Shown here: piece after piece, positions 60,601 through 64,000 of the stretch
How the letters are laid out: each line of letters opens with the position of its first letter
How positions within the stretch are numbered: the stretch's first letter is position 1
Source of the DNA: Vermamoeba vermiformis
Lineage: Eukaryota; Tubulinea; Echinamoebida
Length of the DNA stretch: 64,000 nucleotides
Direction: 5' to 3'
NCBI GenBank assembly: GCA_045837725.1
Contig: JBEWZL010000239.1
Coordinates: 558,001 to 622,000 of the forward strand
Notes under the pieces: model-generated
What the model saw: only the letters and a program-made list of their open reading frames with translations
Database searches by the model: none
Told to the model about the DNA's origin: nothing
Translations under genes and position numbers: made by a program

Positions 60601-60776
60601 GCAGAATGGGTAGTTAAAAGTATTATAGACCACCGAAAAGTTGGACGTAAGTTAGAGTGGCTGGTACTTTGGGACGGAGGACAACAGTCCTGGGAGCCAC
60701 GTAATTGCTTCATAGATGCAGACCAAAGCAAGAATGAAGTATGGGCTGACTATGAAAAGAAGAGATTGAGCAAATG
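57654..60776 (+). CDS. DDE-like transposase with C-terminal chromodomain
   Basis: About 880 residues in roughly eight exons. Exon 1 (57654-58140) is an unrecognised helical region (MVDMNDLCTIETVGFVLRLV). A cysteine-containing middle follows (SVCQLAFCRVYGVSVDKVIQ; KCSTCLLIKQRRLQC near 59380-59425). The catalytic-looking part (59540-60110) has IITDKSGSFQLPQHHP, TLYLQVDNSAAEGKNQYLL and EVFIHYLQPGHTHEDIDRLF, with Asp/Glu spaced as in RNase-H-fold DDE enzymes. The last exon (60595-60776) encodes EAEWVVKSIIDHRKVG then LEWLVLWDGGQQSWEP, a chromodomain pattern. Introns of about 42-60 bp obey the same branch and acceptor rules as host introns. The GHTHEDID motif also occurs in uncharacterised integrase-like proteins of other eukaryotes; the superfamily is not assigned. 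Confidence 0.7.
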
Positions 60777-60785
60777 ATAGTCTAA

Positions 60786-60825
60786 AATAAATGAAATATA
60801 CCCAACTGGGTTTTTACAATACCTT
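60786..60825 (-). repeat. Right terminal inverted repeat of the nested transposon
   Basis: Reverse complement of the left TIR with two mismatches over about 40 bp. It starts 9 bp after the transposase stop, so the gene runs almost to the element edge. Confidence 0.75.
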
Positions 60826-60908
60826 TCGATAACCCCCATTTCCACTACCTGCTTCCGGATAGCCGAAACGCTCCGGATAGCCGAGCCGAGCCGGACCGGC
60901 CATCCCCC

Positions 60909-61765
60909 GATAGCTCAAATAGCACACAATTTTTGGATAGGATGTTAAACTGTTCTTTGTGCCCCAAACATGTCCTGGTTGCAAAAATACGTTATTTTCT
61001 TGATAAAGACGCTGAAATTACATCCATTAGCCACAATATCCAACTTTCCAATGTATGGTGATTACAATTCTTTCTCTATCTCCAGTGGCTGGAAGCTGAT
61101 GTGGATAGAAAGTTCATACCTAGTAGTATCCTATATATGCTCTGCCTACTGCAGCAAACAGAATTGAATTTCGTTAATTACTAACTTCAGCAGACGCCCT
61201 GTCGCCATGTCCCTGGATGGACACCCTGTCTATGGACGGACGTTCCGTCTAATTTGGGCAGGACGACCTCCTCTCAAATTGAGCAAGAAAACCCTAAGAC
61301 AGACAAGGCGACATAGGACAAGCTACAGATGGGACGTCCGCCCATAACAAAGTGCACTTGTGGATGCTTTCTATTTCGTCCATCTTTGACAGAGGGGACG
61401 TCCACCATTGACTATGACAGGTCCACTCAAACGATGGCCAAGCTGCATCTGTTGCTTTTTATTATGAGAACCTAGTGTGGCTAACGCCCTGTGGGTGTCT
61501 TCTTCCATGGACGTTGGGTGGGTGTAGGACTATGATCTTAGTGATCTTTTACTGTTCAATTTAGACCTGCTCCTGTCACGCCTCCTTTTGTAGACTGACA
61601 TTGGAGTCCTATTTTTCTTTCCAGACTCAACACTGAAAAAAAGAGTGGTAATGTTCACACAATGGTCAGCTATTGCCGGTTTCATCAGCCAGGCTATCCT
61701 CGAAAACACCCGGGAGTCCAATACAGATTTTGCGTTCAGTGAAAGAAAGATGTTACTTTCTCCCA
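60909..61765. other. Spacer with MITE-related fragments
   Basis: About 860 bp between the Harbinger-type element and the metallophosphoesterase stop. It contains ACGCCCTGTC near 61196, GCAGGACGACCT near 61258 and CTCAAATTGAGC near 61274, words shared with the MITE-like element at 51732-51875. TTATGAGAACCTAGTG near 61458 resembles the end of the same element. The part near 61530-61765 may be 3' UTR of the phosphoesterase gene; a minus-strand open frame there (start 61766) has no recognisable domain. Confidence 0.45.
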
Positions 61766-63146
61766 CTATTTATTTGGCAATGGTAGTTCATAAACAGCCA
61801 ACTGATGCGCTTGAAATCGAGATTTCATTGCCAGGTACTGATTTTCAGTGGCTTGCGCCTCACTAAATATAAGGAGCTGTTCCATGTCAGTTGGTGTCTT
61901 GCTGGTCTCTCGTTCTTTTGGGTACTACAACGAGTTAATATTCATCAGTGCACCCCCTCAGAATATACCTTCAATGCAAGCTGAATGTACTGTACGCCAT
62001 CAATCAGGGCATTCCAGTTGATGTGAGTGTGTCCGAACACGTGACTGACAGATTTGATGCTCTAAAAATAACTCCTAGTTGGGTCGTACTCACCGAAAAT
62101 AAAGGCGTCAGTTACGTACGCGGATCTGCTCATCTAATTTTAGCGAGCCAACAACTTTAGGCAAGTACGGAATAAACAGCCTCTCACGTGCTAGCCAGAT
62201 TGTGAGTGGTGGCAATGTGACAGCTGGCTACTTACGCGGCAGACACTCTGGTCGCGGCAAGAAGTGCGAGAATGAAATGACAGGTGCGTCGTAACTGCGA
62301 TTGACACGTGTCAAATTGAGGTTCAGAAAGTATTGCTCGGGTGTATTCAGCACAGAATCATCGCCCTGGTTGAGGTGTTCTGGCAGCCATTTGCTGCATC
62401 TAAAATTAGATAGATTGACAGCTGGTGGCACATTACCAAAAGCGGTAATCATTCCAGCCTGCGAGAATTCGTTTCTCTTCGTCCTGCGCGAGGGGCACGG
62501 CATCGAATGAGCGGTGGTACCTGCAGTGTCACAGTGTTATATATATAGCGCTGCCTATACTCCTGCGCGTACCACGAGAACAGCGGCACGATCCAGATCG
62601 GATGTGCAGTGCCAATCTTGGTCGGTTCAGTGAGTACACCGTGCTTGCGACAGAGGAGCAGGATCTTGTTGAACTTGTCTACGGAGTGCTGTATTGAGGG
62701 GTCGTTGCGATCGTCCGTCAGCCACAGATCGTGATTGCCTAATTAGTATCGTCAGTCTCAACTCAGGACTGGCTTGACTGACCTGGCACATAGAAGACGT
62801 AGTGAAATTTGGAGGTGAGAGCGACGAAGAACTCTTCCAATAGCGCTAGTCGGTGCGTCACTGCGTCATAATAGTAAATTAAAGACTAATTAGTCTGCAA
62901 CTTTTCTGAATTAATGCGCGGTGCATTGAACCACTCATAATGCAACACTAGTGGTGCCGTACCATCACCTGCTACGATCAGTGCATCGTGGATGTATTCT
63001 GTGTTCGATAGATTGCGCACCCACTCCATGTTCGGTGCGTAGTCGATGTGCACATCTGAAGTGCAAAACACGCGCAAGGAGGGCTGCATGATGTGAGTAG
63101 CGATACTACTGCTACTGAGGGTATGTACTTGGTGCTCGGTGACCAC
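61766..63146 (-). CDS. Calcineurin-like metallophosphoesterase
   Basis: A dinuclear metal phosphoesterase; the substrate is unknown. On the minus strand, FCTSDVHIDYAPNM (first metal motif DxH, near 63040-63080) is followed by HDALIVAGD (GD motif), then after an intron HRLALLEEFFVAL, GNHDLWLTDDRNDPS (GNHD motif, near 62700-62740), PIWIVPLFSWY, FSHFLPRPECLPR (near 62240), and VSHVFGHTHINWNALIDGV (GHTH motif, near 61990-62040). All five metal-binding blocks are there, in order. The final exon reads YPKERETSKTPTDMEQLLIF and stops at 61766-61768. The start is taken at 63146 (MVTEHQVHTL), though MQPSLRVF at 63089 is also possible. It has an exact TGACACGTGTCA in coding sequence (62302-62313) and three CACGTG in its upstream flank. 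Confidence 0.8.
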
Positions 63147-63222
63147 TCGTGTCTCGTGTGTTTGTATCGATCAAAATAAAGCGAGTTTACAACGTCAGCA
63201 TTTATTTTTGTATACAACCGAC

Positions 63223-63284
63223 CACGTGACTGCAGTCATTGATCACGTGACTGATATACCAGTTCCCACAACAGAAATCACGTG
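63223..63284. promoter_or_regulatory. Three CACGTG boxes upstream of the metallophosphoesterase gene
   Basis: CACGTG at 63223-63228, 63244-63249 and 63279-63284 lie in the 141-bp gap between the SAE1 stop (63288) and the phosphoesterase start (63146). Two are in the extended form TCACGTG. The cluster could be a bHLH-type promoter array, or it could be more of the iterated motif seen in COG5. Confidence 0.45.
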
Positions 63285-63287
63285 CCT

Positions 63288-64000
63288 CTACACGCCCAGT
63301 GCCTCCACGACCCCCTCGCCCGTGGTGCTGTCGTACAAGAAAGTGTTGCGCAGTGGCTCGTCGACACGTGTCAGCAGTTTGATGGCCTCCTGTGCCACCA
63401 CGCCACCAATCACCGCGCACACCGGAGACAGCTCCGCGCGGGCATTGACTGCCACATTTCTGCAAAGATTAGTCGTACAGTTCACTGAAAAAACACGTGA
63501 CTCACTTGAGATAACTGTCGCTGACCAGGGCTGTGTCAGCACCGCGTGACGTCAGCAAGCTATTTTTAGTCTCCACCAGGGCCTGCATCTCGTCCTCACT
63601 CCGCGGCAGTGGATGCGCATCCAAGTAGTGCAGCAGCGCTGTTGACAGGTGTCAATCAGTGACTCAGAGCGAGTGCACGACACGTACCTTGTGTGGCTAT
63701 AAATAGCTTGTGTGTCTGACGGTCCACTTTGCACTGCGACACGTGCTCGTAGCTCGGGAACACGATCTCGCGCTGCTCTTCAATTTCCTTATCGGGCAAT
63801 TTCCTAATTAGGGGCAAGTGAGTCACGTGTCCCACAACAGCCGTGGTGGCGTACCGTTTGTACTGGTGCGTGAGTAGATCTGAGAATGCATAGCCGTATC
63901 GACCCAACACTTGCGCGACAATGAGCGGTACTTGCGCTGCGCGCGTGCGTGCATTCAACGCTTGGATGTGCGCGTGGCTGAGTCCGATCGCGATGATGAG
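63288..64000 (-). CDS. SAE1: SUMO-activating enzyme subunit 1 (runs off the window end)
   Basis: SAE1/AOS1 pairs with UBA2 to activate SUMO. Only the C-terminal half is in the window; the 5' part lies past 64000. On the minus strand, NARTRAAQVPLIVAQVLGRY and YAFSDLLTHQYKRY are seen near 63860-63960, then KLPDKEIEEQREIVFPSYEH and QCKVDRQTHKLFIATQ. After introns come HYLDAHPLPRSEDEMQALVE and AELSPVCAVIGGVVAQEAIK. The protein ends with LYDSTTGEGVVEALGV. The ELSPVCAVIGGVVAQE block is the SAE1 signature (SAE1: MAPVCAVVGGILAQE). The stop is at 63288-63290. The exon also carries CACGTG copies and GCTATAAATAGC (63696-63707). Confidence 0.88.

Larger units (their letters stand above)
54767..60825. mobile_element. 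Two-gene DNA transposon with ~40-bp TIRs, nested in the Harbinger-type element
   Basis: Left TIR: AAGGTATTGTAAAAACCCA from 54768, then TTGGGT and TATTTCATTTATT. The right TIR in reverse complement (60786-60825) matches over about 40 bp with two mismatches. The triplet TCG flanks both ends (54764-54766 and 60826-60828). Two divergent genes lie within: an accessory protein on the minus strand (54887-56327) and a chromodomain-ending transposase on the plus strand (57654-60776), separated by about 1.3 kb. The exons of the transposase join without a frame break and the TIRs are near identical, so the element looks whole and fairly young. I cannot place it in a named superfamily. Confidence 0.75.
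52178..60908 (-). mobile_element. PIF/Harbinger-type DNA transposon, split by a nested element
   Basis: The left end GGAGGATGGCCAGTCC (52178) pairs with the right end, which in reverse complement reads GGGGGATGGCCGGTCC (60893-60908). The next ~15 bases stay similar. The same triplet GAT flanks both ends (52175-52177 and 60909-60911), a candidate 3-bp target duplication. CCGGATA words recur just inside both ends (52235-52310 and 60855-60880). The transposase gene (52421-54257) lies in the left part. The 6.06 kb element 54767-60825 sits inside, leaving only about 80 bp of the right end beyond it. Boundaries rest on imperfect TIRs and are an inference. Confidence 0.6.

Noticed and set aside
52178-60908. 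Treating the outer and inner elements as one large transposon
   Set aside because: Two distinct TIR pairs, two different candidate target duplications and two unrelated transposases argue for nesting.
61645-61866. Plus-strand 73-residue frame near the phosphoesterase 3' end
   Set aside because: It overlaps the minus-strand last exon and has no motif.

Overview
This window is nuclear DNA from a eukaryote with a compact, intron-rich genome. Introns are mostly 40-110 bp, with GTAAGT/GTACGT-like donors and a CTAAC/CTGAC-like branch site very close to the acceptor. Genes sit on both strands, often tens of bases apart at convergent ends. The gene set (WDR13, ARMC1, NAMPT, SHOC2-like, DBF4, SRRM1, an ALFY-type BEACH protein, GBF1, SBDS, SAE1) suggests an opisthokont, most likely on the holozoan side. 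That placement is inferred from gene content only. I see no prokaryotic operons, CRISPR array or rRNA.

Layout. 1-33 kb holds housekeeping genes: WDR13 (cut by the window start), a formimidoylglutamase-type ureohydrolase, an NCS-type EF-hand protein, a PA-domain seven-TM protein, CHAC2, an AGC kinase, TFIIIC subunit GTF3C5, enoyl-CoA hydratase, DBF4, the Arf-GEF GBF1, SLU7, NAMPT, an F-box protein, an HMG-box protein, SRRM1, ARMC1 and an armadillo/HEAT protein. 33-51 kb holds a small basic protein, SBDS, a ~10.5 kb BEACH gene, COG5, ribosomal eL42 and an LRR scaffold resembling SHOC2. 51-61.5 kb is a transposon cluster. 61.7-64 kb returns to host genes: a metallophosphoesterase, then SAE1 running off the end.

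The transposon cluster is nested. A PIF/Harbinger-type element (about 52178-60908, imperfect TIRs, candidate 3-bp duplication GAT) is interrupted by a ~6.06 kb DNA transposon (about 54767-60825) with ~40-bp TIRs and a candidate duplication TCG. The inner element carries two divergent intron-containing genes. One is a DDE-like transposase ending in a chromodomain; the other is a nuclear-looking accessory protein. Both read open across their exons, so it may be recent. Removing the inner element in thought brings together two halves of a tRNA-like sequence.

The most unusual signal is at DNA level. The 6-bp palindrome CACGTG occurs 21 times in 1.8 kb of the COG5 coding region, in all three codon phases. 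TGACACGTGTCA recurs exactly five times in the window, four of them in introns. GCTA(A/T)4TAGC recurs four times inside coding exons. I found no CACGTG in the ~14.7 kb between COG5 and the metallophosphoesterase gene. These look like short iterated palindromes embedded in host genes, partly independent of the proteins encoded.

Functionally the host genes cover membrane traffic (GBF1, COG5, BEACH), splicing (SLU7, SRRM1), ribosome biogenesis (SBDS, eL42), Pol III transcription (GTF3C5), replication control (DBF4), NAD and glutathione metabolism (NAMPT, CHAC2), SUMO activation (SAE1) and signalling (AGC kinase, NCS, SHOC2-like). There is no sign of a pathway cluster.
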